Below the pieces are notes generated by a model. The model worked only from the letters and a program-made list of their open reading frames with translations. It ran no database searches and had not been told where the DNA came from. DNA of 5,005 bases from Cloacimonetes bacterium UBA5553. GTDB lineage: Bacteria; Cloacimonadota; Cloacimonadia; Cloacimonadales; Cloacimonadaceae. The number at the start of each line of letters is the position of its first letter. The first letter of the stretch is position 1. This document shows positions 1 to 5,005 of the stretch, one piece after another. Where the stretch lies: positions 1 to 5,005 of the forward strand of contig DIMZ01000163.1 in assembly GCA_002425825.1 (NCBI GenBank), in the 5' to 3' direction. A program made the position numbers and the translations under genes.

Positions 1-19
1 ATCATGCTGAGGAAAGAGC

Positions 20-48
20 ATTATACTTGATAGCTAAACCTGTTTACA
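20..48 (-). promoter_or_regulatory. Possible leftward promoter for a gene beyond the left edge
   Basis: A perfect TATAAT reads on the minus strand at 25-20, followed by GCTC. At 17-bp spacing the -35 position (48-43) is TGTAAA, a poor match to TTGACA (three of six). If real, transcription would start near position 13 and leave the window at once. The weak -35, with repeats just upstream, would fit activator-dependent initiation. The evidence is one good hexamer in AT-rich DNA, so this is tentative. Confidence 0.3.
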
Positions 49-99
49 TACTTACTTAATAACATGCTAACCTGTGTAAAAACAATACGTTTAGCCTAC
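33..99 (-). repeat. Three related short direct repeats (ACAGGTTTAGC-like)
   Basis: On the minus strand: ACAGGTTTAGC (43-33), ACAGGTTAGC (75-66) and a weaker GTAGGCTAAAC (99-89). The first two start 33 bp apart, close to three helical turns, and the third is about 23 bp further. They sit upstream of the TATAAT at 25-20, where operator or activator sites would be. The match is short and imperfect, and chance is a fair alternative. Confidence 0.3.
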
Positions 100-300
100 A
101 CAAGTCTGAGAGCGCTTTTTCTCTATTGCTTAAGAGCGTCTATCATATCTTTATCCCACCATGAAAAACAGTGTGAATCAAGGAAAAGATAACGTAAGTT
201 TTGGTCTTACTATAAGCTTAACATTAGGTTAAACATTGCATCCAGTACTATCTAGACATCTTGGCTCCAGGCTTCGCAAGGTGCTGGCGTGATAGGGCAG

Positions 301-330
301 AAAAGAAAAAGCCCCAAGCAAAGTTGGGGC
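301..330 (-). terminator. Rho-independent terminator after pyrF
   Basis: On the minus strand a perfect 7-bp inverted repeat, GCCCCAA / TTGGGGC (324-330 and 311-317), encloses a six-base loop and is followed by TTTTTCTTTT (310-301). It begins 21 bases after the pyrF stop. The plus strand lacks an uninterrupted T tract after the stem, so it acts mainly leftward. Confidence 0.93.
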
Positions 331-351
331 TGCGTTTTAAGTTAATATAAT

Positions 352-1200
352 TCAGCTAATGCCGTTTTTGCAGGCGGTGAAGAGCTTCTCCGCTTCGATG
401 CCCGCAGCTTTGGCAAAGTCTTTGCTGCTTTCGGCAAAGATAATACCTCTGGAGCTGTTTATCAGGATGTTTGGCATTCCTGGGTTATCTGTGGCATCTT
501 TCAGCACAGCTTCCAGGTCTCCGCCCTGAGCTCCCACTCCGGGTATCAGGAACAAGCGTCCGGGCAGCAGATCGCGAATCTGCTTCAGCTCTGCCATTTG
601 AGTAGCTCCCACAACGGCACCAAGCTTATCGCATGGGTAAGTCTGCATCCACGCGGCAATTTTGGCGGAGAGGGATGAAGGATATGCCACTCGTCTGTCT
701 CCAGAACTTACAGGTTTTAAGAAATCTGTAGCAGATGGATTTGAGGTGAGGCACAGCCCAAAGGCAAAGGCAGGATCGTGGTTCATAACGGGCTGCATAA
801 CGTCTGAGCCCATCAGCGGATTCACAGTTATGGCGTCCACAGCAAGGTTGTCAAAAAAAGCAGCCACGTATGCCTGCATGGTGCTGCCGATATCGCCCAC
901 TTTGCAGTCCAGAATTACGGGGATGTCTTCCGGTATGTGCTCCATGGTTAAATACAGTGCTTCCAGCCCGCGCAAGCCGTCTGCCAGGTAAAACGCCAGA
1001 TTGGGCTTGTAGGCGCAGGCGTATTGCTGTGTGGCGTCTATAATCTGCCGGTTGAATTCCCAGATTGGGTTTTCGGCTTTTAACACGCACTCGGGCAGTT
1101 TGCTAAATTCCGAATCCAAGCCCACACAAAGCAGCGAGCCTGTATGGCTATAACGCTCAGTATATTTAGACCAGAACGATTTTAACACTGTCTTCTCCAT
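352..1200 (-). CDS. pyrF: Orotidine-5'-phosphate decarboxylase (PyrF, longer 'type 2' subfamily)
   Basis: Catalyses the last step of UMP synthesis, OMP to UMP plus CO2, in the cytoplasm. The protein has 282 residues, within the range of the longer OMP decarboxylase subfamily (about 270-310) rather than the roughly 230-residue E. coli type. Visible motifs: [13 protein letters not shown] (24-36), YKPNLAFY (64-71), the catalytic Asp-Lys-Asp signature [10 protein letters not shown] (98-107, with Asp98, Lys100 and Asp103), [12 protein letters not shown] (122-133), LCLTSNPSA (149-157), [10 protein letters not shown] (219-228) and the phosphate-binding end NSSRGI (248-253). The start at 1200 is preceded by AGAGGA with a five-base spacer, inside the last codons of pyrR. 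A GTG at 1188 is a weaker alternative. It is the final gene of the run: its TGA lies 21 bases before a strong terminator hairpin. No domain is missing or broken. Confidence 0.96.
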   Translation of the reverse strand: MEKTVLKSFWSKYTERYSHTGSLLCVGLDSEFSKLPECVLKAENPIWEFNRQIIDATQQYACAYKPNLAFYLADGLRGLEALYLTMEHIPEDIPVILDCKVGDIGSTMQAYVAAFFDNLAVDAITVNPLMGSDVMQPVMNHDPAFAFGLCLTSNPSATDFLKPVSSGDRRVAYPSSLSAKIAAWMQTYPCDKLGAVVGATQMAELKQIRDLLPGRLFLIPGVGAQGGDLEAVLKDATDNPGMPNILINSSRGIIFAESSKDFAKAAGIEAEKLFTACKNGIS

Positions 1201-1702
1201 CGGTGTCCTCTAAGGATACCTTGATTATTTCTTCCTTAGAGGTGGGAACGTTTTTGCCCACGTAATCCGCTTTAATGGGGAGTTCGCGGTGGCCGCGGTC
1301 TATCAGCACGGCAAGCTGAATTTGCTTGGGACGGCCGAAATCCATTAGTGCATCGATGGCGGCGCGCACGGTGCGTCCCGTGTAGAGCACGTCATCCACC
1401 AACACCACAATGGCATCGTCCAAATCGAAATCTAGCGATGAGCCTTTTATTACGGGCTGATGCGAGATGGTAGATAGATCGTCGCGATAAAGGGTTATAT
1501 CCAATATCCCAACAGGTATTTCCTGATTTGAGATAAGCTTTAGATAGTCCGAAAGCCTCTCGGCAATGGGAACCCCACGCGAGCGGATACCTACCAGCCT
1601 GATCTTTTCCAGGCCGCGGTTTTGTTCAATAATCTCATGCGCCATTCTTTGGAGGCTGCGTTCCATCTGTGCCTTGTCCATAATCTGGCTTTTTGTTTGC
1701 AT
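1166..1702 (-). CDS. pyrR: PyrR: pyrimidine operon RNA-binding regulator / uracil phosphoribosyltransferase
   Basis: In Bacillus and relatives PyrR binds pyr mRNA when UMP is abundant and promotes termination or blocks translation; many members also make UMP from uracil and PRPP. With this start the protein is 178 residues, like B. subtilis PyrR (181). Its opening [10 protein letters not shown] aligns without gap to the family N-terminus. Signature parts: [12 protein letters not shown] (19-30), LVGIRSRG (36-43), [10 protein letters not shown] (68-77), PRPP-binding loop [17 protein letters not shown] (99-115), [13 protein letters not shown] (131-143) and [10 protein letters not shown] (147-156). 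A longer frame begins at 1714, but no Shine-Dalgarno precedes that ATG, while GGAGAG sits four bases before the ATG at 1702. The gene begins 25 bases after the biotin-protein stop, and its last 35 bases overlap pyrF. No PyrR-type anti-antiterminator or attenuator is visible in front of it, and the short gap leaves no room for one. Identification is firm; its RNA target is not in the window. Confidence 0.95.
   Translation of the reverse strand: MQTKSQIMDKAQMERSLQRMAHEIIEQNRGLEKIRLVGIRSRGVPIAERLSDYLKLISNQEIPVGILDITLYRDDLSTISHQPVIKGSSLDFDLDDAIVVLVDDVLYTGRTVRAAIDALMDFGRPKQIQLAVLIDRGHRELPIKADYVGKNVPTSKEEIIKVSLEDTDGEDSVKIVLV
1206..1211 (-). promoter_or_regulatory. Ribosome binding site of pyrF inside pyrR
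   Basis: AGAGGA, five bases before the pyrF ATG, lies within the 3' coding end of pyrR. Ribosomes finishing pyrR pass over it, so translation of the two genes is probably coupled. Confidence 0.75.
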
Positions 1703-1706
1703 GATA

Positions 1707-1712
1707 CTCTCC
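1707..1712 (-). promoter_or_regulatory. Ribosome binding site that sets the pyrR start
   Basis: GGAGAG lies four bases before the ATG at 1702-1700. It falls inside the codons that follow the upstream ATG at 1714, which has only an AT-rich sequence before it. This favours the 178-residue PyrR over the 182-residue one. Confidence 0.8.
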
Positions 1713-1727
1713 ATTAACTTATGTGGA

Positions 1728-3710
1728 TTAATCGGGTTTTATAACCGCTAAAACATCGCCTTTACCAACGTTGGCACCAGAAGCAAATGGTGCTGCCACC
1801 AGAGTGCCGTCCACAGGGGAGGGGATGTTGTTATACATCTTCATGGCTTCCAAAACCAACACGCTTTCACCATGCTTCACCTTGTCGCCGATTTGTTTTT
1901 CATACTTCACAAACATGCCAGGCATGGGGCTAACTATGGGAGTGCCGCCTTCTACTGCCACAGTGGGAGCAGGGGGAGCAACCGGAGCAGCCTGATTAGG
2001 TGCCGGAGTTGCGGGCTTTGGTGCTGGAGTGGGGCTAATGGGCTGAGATGCGGGACGGCTGCTAACCACACGGGGTGCACCGCCTTTTTCAGAAACTTCC
2101 ACAAGGTAATAATTGCCATCTACATATACGTCGAACTGGCGAATGTCTTCGGGTTTGGCGGGGGCTTCGGGTTTATCTGTCATTTTTCCTGCTTTGGCTT
2201 TGTTACAAAGCTCTTCTTCTTTCTTAACGTCTTCCAGGGTTTTGGGTTTCATATCTTCGGGCATGGGTTCCATACCGTATTTAATCTTTAAGAATTTCTT
2301 GCCTGTGAGGTTATACAGGGCTACAATAAGCTCGTCGTCGATGTTCTTTGCCAAGCCTTCACACTGCTTATGCACATCATCCATGGCGGGCTGAATAACG
2401 TCGCCGGGGCGGCAGGTGATGGGCGTTTCACCGCGGGGATAACCAACCAATGCCTTTTTTTGCACTTCGGGATCAATAGGCAGGGTCGTTTTGCCATAAA
2501 GCCCATAGCAAAGGTCTTTTACTTGCTCGGTGATGCGGGCATACTCGCCGGGTTTGGTATCGAAGAGGGCATTATTTACCGCCTGGATGCCAACAATCTG
2601 ACTGGTTGGGGTAACCAGGGGGATTTGACCGAGCTCTTCGCGAACTTTGGGTATTTCTTTGAACACATCATCCAGCTTGTCCAGCTCGTCCATCTGGCGA
2701 AGCTGATTAACGAGATTGGACAGCATACCGCCCGGAGTTTGGTGGATTATTACATCGGTGTCGATAATAGAGTACTTGGTGTTGTCGGCAAAGTGCAGAT
2801 ACTTGGGGATGTCCTTTTCCATTTCTTTGCCAATGCTGTTCAGCAGCTTGATGTCAAATCCGGTATCGCGATTGGTTCCCAGCAAGCTGTTTACCAATGG
2901 CTCCACCGCGGGATGGGAAGTTCTGTAGGCATAAGGAGCCATGCAGGTATCTATGATGTCCACGCCTGCTTCTATGGCTTTGAAAAGGGACAGGTCGCCC
3001 ATACCGGAAGTGAAGTGAGTATGCAAATGGATTGGCACCGATACGTTCTCTTTAAGGGCTCTCACGAGGTTATAAGCGTCGTATGGAGCAACAAGTCCAG
3101 CCATGTCTTTTATGCATATTGTGTCAGCTCCCATTTCCTGAAGTTGCTTGGCTTTGCTTACATAGTAGTCTATGTTGTAGATGTCGCCACCCATGCGCTG
3201 CTCTGTAAGCGAGTAGCATATAGTGCCCTGGAAATGCTTGTTGTTCTTCTTTATTATCTTCACAGCGGTTATGAAGTTGCGGAAGTCATTAAGGGCGTCA
3301 AAAACGCGAAAGATGTCTATACCATTGTCGCAGGCACGCTGCACGAAGGTTTCTACTACATCGTCTGCATAGTTCTGATAGCCAACCAGGTTTTGCCCGC
3401 GTAGCAGCATGGAAAATGGGGTCTTCTTGATGTATTCTTTCAGGGTTTTTATGCGTTCCCAGGGGTCTTCTCCCAGATAGCGGTGCATGGTGTCGAAGGT
3501 TGCTCCGCCCCATACTTCCATAGAATAGAAGCCAACTTCATCCATGTCTTTGGCTACGCGTAGCATGTCTTCGGTGCGTCCGCGCGTGGCGAACAGGGAT
3601 TGGTGACCATCTCTAAAACTAAGGTCTTGAATCTTAATCGGGTTTGCAGCTTTGGGGCGGTTTGCCTCATAGCGCATGGTGGTCATTTCCAGGATGCCGT
3701 GTTTATCCAT
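1728..3710 (-). CDS. oadA: Biotin-containing oxaloacetate decarboxylase alpha / pyruvate carboxylase subunit B-type carboxyltransferase
   Basis: A 660-residue cytoplasmic enzyme that exchanges CO2 between carboxybiotin and pyruvate/oxaloacetate. Residues about 24-300 form the HMGL-like TIM barrel: SFRDGHQS (31-38, metal ligand Asp34), [10 protein letters not shown] (102-111), FRVFDALND (134-142), CIKDMAG (199-205, Lys201 being the expected carbamylated metal-bridging lysine) and the metal histidines in HLHTH (His230, His232). The conserved carboxylase domain continues to about 480 (TPGGMLSNL at 325-333, TPTSQIVG at 367-374). A charged stretch and a short beta segment (525-540) precede a Pro/Ala linker (about 553-583). 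The biotinyl domain (590-660) has EAMKM with biotin Lys624. Length is like or slightly longer than usual OadA (about 590-650). No biotin carboxylase domain is present, so it is not a one-chain pyruvate carboxylase. AGAGGA seven bases before the ATG fixes the start, which is 11 bases after the preceding stop. It could serve as OadA, PycB, or a fused 5S+1.3S transcarboxylase; the sequence alone does not separate these. Confidence 0.95.
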   Translation of the reverse strand: MDKHGILEMTTMRYEANRPKAANPIKIQDLSFRDGHQSLFATRGRTEDMLRVAKDMDEVGFYSMEVWGGATFDTMHRYLGEDPWERIKTLKEYIKKTPFSMLLRGQNLVGYQNYADDVVETFVQRACDNGIDIFRVFDALNDFRNFITAVKIIKKNNKHFQGTICYSLTEQRMGGDIYNIDYYVSKAKQLQEMGADTICIKDMAGLVAPYDAYNLVRALKENVSVPIHLHTHFTSGMGDLSLFKAIEAGVDIIDTCMAPYAYRTSHPAVEPLVNSLLGTNRDTGFDIKLLNSIGKEMEKDIPKYLHFADNTKYSIIDTDVIIHQTPGGMLSNLVNQLRQMDELDKLDDVFKEIPKVREELGQIPLVTPTSQIVGIQAVNNALFDTKPGEYARITEQVKDLCYGLYGKTTLPIDPEVQKKALVGYPRGETPITCRPGDVIQPAMDDVHKQCEGLAKNIDDELIVALYNLTGKKFLKIKYGMEPMPEDMKPKTLEDVKKEEELCNKAKAGKMTDKPEAPAKPEDIRQFDVYVDGNYYLVEVSEKGGAPRVVSSRPASQPISPTPAPKPATPAPNQAAPVAPPAPTVAVEGGTPIVSPMPGMFVKYEKQIGDKVKHGESVLVLEAMKMYNNIPSPVDGTLVAAPFASGANVGKGDVLAVIKPD

Positions 3711-3717
3711 ACTTGTA

Positions 3718-3723
3718 TCCTCT
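3718..3723 (-). promoter_or_regulatory. Ribosome binding site of the oadA-type gene, overlapping the preceding stop
   Basis: AGAGGA shares bases with the TAG stop (3724-3722) of the small upstream gene and is seven bases from the ATG at 3710. This supports the first Met over Met9 or Met12 and suggests reinitiation after the small gene. Confidence 0.8.
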
Positions 3724-3910
3724 ATCTGTTTCTTTTTATTATTCTACGTTGGGTGATGTCCCTATATTGCATTGTTGTTTGACGACCATACGCTGCATAA
3801 GGGTGGCTTGGTGTGCCTGGCTTGGGTGCCTGATACTGCGCTGCAGAGCTTTCGGCAGTAATGAGCGCTATCACGGCACTTATGGCGGCGAGTTCTTGTT
3901 TATTATTCAT
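3722..3910 (-). CDS. Small OadG/MmdD C-terminal-tail-like (MmdE-like) decarboxylase subunit
   Basis: A 62-residue protein between two biotin-enzyme genes. Residues 5-20 (QELAAISAVIALITAE) form a short hydrophobic/amphipathic helix, followed by a Pro/Ala/Tyr-rich stretch (23-42) and a basic end, YRDITQRRIIKRNR. This helix, linker and basic tail is the pattern I know from the C-terminus of OadG/MmdD-type gamma/delta subunits and from the roughly 55-residue epsilon subunit MmdE of Veillonella methylmalonyl-CoA decarboxylase, which stabilises that complex. The N-terminal membrane helix of a full OadG is missing: the hydrophobic run is only about 13 residues, too short for a normal membrane span. 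The start is supported by AGGTGA overlapping the stop of the upstream gene (TAG, then ATG seven bases later), suggesting coupled translation. The stop also overlaps the ribosome binding site of the next gene. Being real is likely from spacing and context; the subunit identity rests on pattern resemblance and may be wrong. Confidence 0.75.
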   Translation of the reverse strand: MNNKQELAAISAVIALITAESSAAQYQAPKPGTPSHPYAAYGRQTTMQYRDITQRRIIKRNR

Positions 3911-3913
3911 AGT

Positions 3914-3919
3914 TCACCT
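3914..3919 (-). promoter_or_regulatory. Ribosome binding site of the small OadG-tail-like gene, overlapping the carboxyltransferase stop
   Basis: AGGTGA begins within the TAG stop (3920-3918) and sits three bases before the ATG at 3910. Spacing is short, but the overlap with the stop is typical of translationally coupled subunit genes and argues that the small frame is a real gene. Confidence 0.65.
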
Positions 3920-5005
3920 ATGCGGGGATGTTGCCGTGTTTTTTGGGTGGCAGGCTTTCGCTCTTGGTGGATAGTATCTCCAGAGCATCGATAAGGCGTT
4001 TACGCGTTTCAGAAGGCAGGATAACGGCATCCACATAGCCGCGTGATGCTGCCACGTAGGGGTTATTAAACTGTTCTTCATAAATCTGGATCATTTCAGC
4101 TCGCTTGGCGTTTTGATCTTCAGCACCAGTTATTTCCTTGCGGAAGATAATGTTGGCTGCGCCTTGAGCACCCATAACAGCAATTTCGCTGCTGGGCCAA
4201 GCAAACACCATGTCTGCTCCAAGATGACGGCTGCTCATGGCGATGTAGCTTCCGCCATAGTCCTTACGCGTAACCACGGTTAATTTTGGTACGGTTGCTT
4301 CGGAATAGCACCATAGCAGCTTTGCGCCATGGCGAATAATGCCGTTCCATTCCTGATGCGTGCCAGGCAAGTAGCCGGGGACATCCACAAAGGTTACCAA
4401 AGGAATGTTGAAGGCATCACAGAAGCGAATGAAGCGGGTGGCCTTGTCGGAGGCGTCGATGTCCAGGCATCCTGCCAAAACCTTTGGTTGGTTGGCTACT
4501 ATGCCTACCGTGCGTCCATTTAGCCTGCCGAAACCAACAATGATGTTTTGGGCATAATAATAATGCGGCTCAAAGAATATGCCATCATCCACAACGCTGT
4601 GAATAACATCGCGCATATCATAGCTCATCTTGGGGCTGTCCGGGATAATGGTATCCAGTTCGGGGCAAAGCCGCCAGGGGTTATCACTATTCTCGGGACG
4701 CGGAGCATCTTCCATGTTATTTGCCGGCAGGTAAGAAAGAAGAACCTTAATCTGCTCAATGGCATCGGCATCGTTTTCGCAGGCAAAATGGGCATTACCG
4801 CTGCGGCTGTTGTGCGACATAGCTCCGCCAAGGTCTTCCTGAGTGGTTTCTTCGCCTGTAACCGCACGGATAACGTCCGGGCCGGTTATAAACATAAAAC
4901 TGGTGTTTTTTACCATGAATACAAAGTCGGTCATGGCTGGTGAATAAACTGCACCTCCGGCACAGGGTCCCATTATCGCAGTTATCTGGGGAATAACCCC
5001 GCTGG
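3918..5005 (-). CDS. Acyl-CoA carboxyltransferase subunit (methylmalonyl-CoA decarboxylase alpha / transcarboxylase 12S / PccB family), 5' end cut by window
   Basis: This family moves a carboxyl group between biotin and an acyl-CoA such as propionyl-CoA/methylmalonyl-CoA, in the cytoplasm. The frame stays open to the right edge, where it reads [10 protein letters not shown] just before [11 protein letters not shown], so the methionine at 4973 is internal and not the start. About 361 residues are visible. Full members run about 510-520, so about 150 N-terminal residues lie outside. Visible residue numbers start at the edge: crotonase-fold oxyanion motif [11 protein letters not shown] (12-22), ITGPDV (39-44), the C-terminal domain from about 160 with NQPKVLAG (171-178), [10 protein letters not shown] (206-215), [10 protein letters not shown] (221-230), GGSYIAM (250-256), [24 protein letters not shown] (split motif, 268-291) and the typical ending KHGNIPA. 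The Ile in GGSYIAM and the IIFRKEI motif fit MmdA or transcarboxylase 12S better than classical PccB, which I recall having Asp at that site. Family is near certain; the exact reaction is not. The TAG stop lies seven bases before the next gene. Confidence 0.95.
   Translation of the reverse strand, partial: SGVIPQITAIMGPCAGGAVYSPAMTDFVFMVKNTSFMFITGPDVIRAVTGEETTQEDLGGAMSHNSRSGNAHFACENDADAIEQIKVLLSYLPANNMEDAPRPENSDNPWRLCPELDTIIPDSPKMSYDMRDVIHSVVDDGIFFEPHYYYAQNIIVGFGRLNGRTVGIVANQPKVLAGCLDIDASDKATRFIRFCDAFNIPLVTFVDVPGYLPGTHQEWNGIIRHGAKLLWCYSEATVPKLTVVTRKDYGGSYIAMSSRHLGADMVFAWPSSEIAVMGAQGAANIIFRKEITGAEDQNAKRAEMIQIYEEQFNNPYVAASRGYVDAVILPSETRKRLIDALEILSTKSESLPPKKHGNIPA

Larger units (their letters stand above)
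1..300. other. Intergenic region with no supported gene
   Basis: Both strands are broken by stops and no frame has a good ribosome binding site. Apart from the possible promoter and repeats near the left end, I see a weak imperfect hairpin at 267-287 (CCAG paired with CTGG, with an inner CTT/AAG stem) without a T tract. No tRNA or other RNA gene could be folded by eye. Because the pyrF terminator faces this region, it most likely separates the operon from a neighbour beyond the left edge. Confidence 0.6.

Noticed and set aside
161..232. Plus-strand mini-ORF of 23 codons starting MKNSVNQG
   Set aside because: No Shine-Dalgarno precedes the ATG (the sequence before it is pyrimidine-rich), it has no neighbour context, and chance frames this short are common.
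262..300. GC-richer stretch considered as a tRNA or small RNA
   Set aside because: It does not fold into a cloverleaf by eye; only a weak imperfect hairpin is present, with no promoter or terminator around it.
1703..1714. Upstream ATG at 1714 as the start of PyrR
   Set aside because: There is no ribosome binding site in front of it, whereas GGAGAG properly precedes the ATG at 1702, which also matches the family N-terminus.
1774..1793. Hairpin GCACCA/TGGTGC near the 3' end of the oadA-type gene, considered as a terminator or PyrR-binding element
   Set aside because: It is inside the coding sequence, has only a 6-bp stem, is not followed by a T tract, and does not resemble the conserved PyrR-binding loop.
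2370..3404. Long open frame of 344 codons on the plus strand, antisense to the oadA-type gene
   Set aside because: It lies wholly opposite a gene with full family motifs, has no recognisable domain and no convincing ribosome binding site. Its openness is explained by codon composition of the real gene.
4548..4943. Plus-strand frame of 131 codons opposite the carboxyltransferase gene
   Set aside because: Shadow of a clearly conserved gene; no domain or initiation signal of its own.

Overview
The window reads as part of a bacterial chromosome with one leftward (minus-strand) gene run. Five genes lie head to tail between the right edge and about position 352, and a strong Rho-independent terminator closes them at about 301-330. 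Base composition is intermediate, Shine-Dalgarno sites are clear, and genes are tightly packed or overlapping. A biotin-dependent carboxyltransferase set beside pyrimidine genes suggests an anaerobic or fermentative bacterium that handles propionate/methylmalonyl-CoA or oxaloacetate. Candidatus Cloacimonadota or a similar Gram-negative anaerobe is my loose guess; nothing in the window proves it.

Layout in transcription order (right to left): (1) 5005-3918, the 3' two-thirds of an acyl-CoA carboxyltransferase of the MmdA/PccB/transcarboxylase-12S family, cut by the window edge; (2) 3910-3722, a 62-residue protein resembling only the C-terminal tail of OadG/MmdD-type subunits, or the tiny MmdE subunit; (3) 3710-1728, a 660-residue OadA/PycB-type protein with a pyruvate/oxaloacetate carboxyltransferase barrel, a Pro/Ala linker and a C-terminal biotinyl domain; (4) 1702-1166, pyrR, with its start corrected from the longest frame by a Shine-Dalgarno site and family alignment; (5) 1200-352, pyrF, orotidine-5'-phosphate decarboxylase, overlapping pyrR by 35 bases. 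Gaps are 7, 11 and 25 bases, then the overlap. No internal terminator is visible, so one transcript is likely.

The first three genes together carry two different carboxyltransferase active sites and one biotin carrier. That is the inventory needed to move a carboxyl group between methylmalonyl-CoA/propionyl-CoA and oxaloacetate/pyruvate, as the Propionibacterium transcarboxylase does. The same parts, with a membrane beta subunit not seen here, could instead form a sodium-pumping decarboxylase. The downstream pyrR-pyrF pair ties this operon to pyrimidine synthesis; oxaloacetate is the precursor of aspartate and so of the pyrimidine ring, but a functional link is inference.

Positions 1-300 hold no gene I can support. 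Near the left edge there is a perfect TATAAT on the minus strand, with three related short repeats upstream of it. It may be the promoter of a gene beyond the left edge. I found no RNA gene, mobile element or CRISPR array, and no clearly undescribed system. The most interesting points are the mixed carboxylase cassette with its miniature OadG-tail protein and its linkage to pyrR-pyrF.
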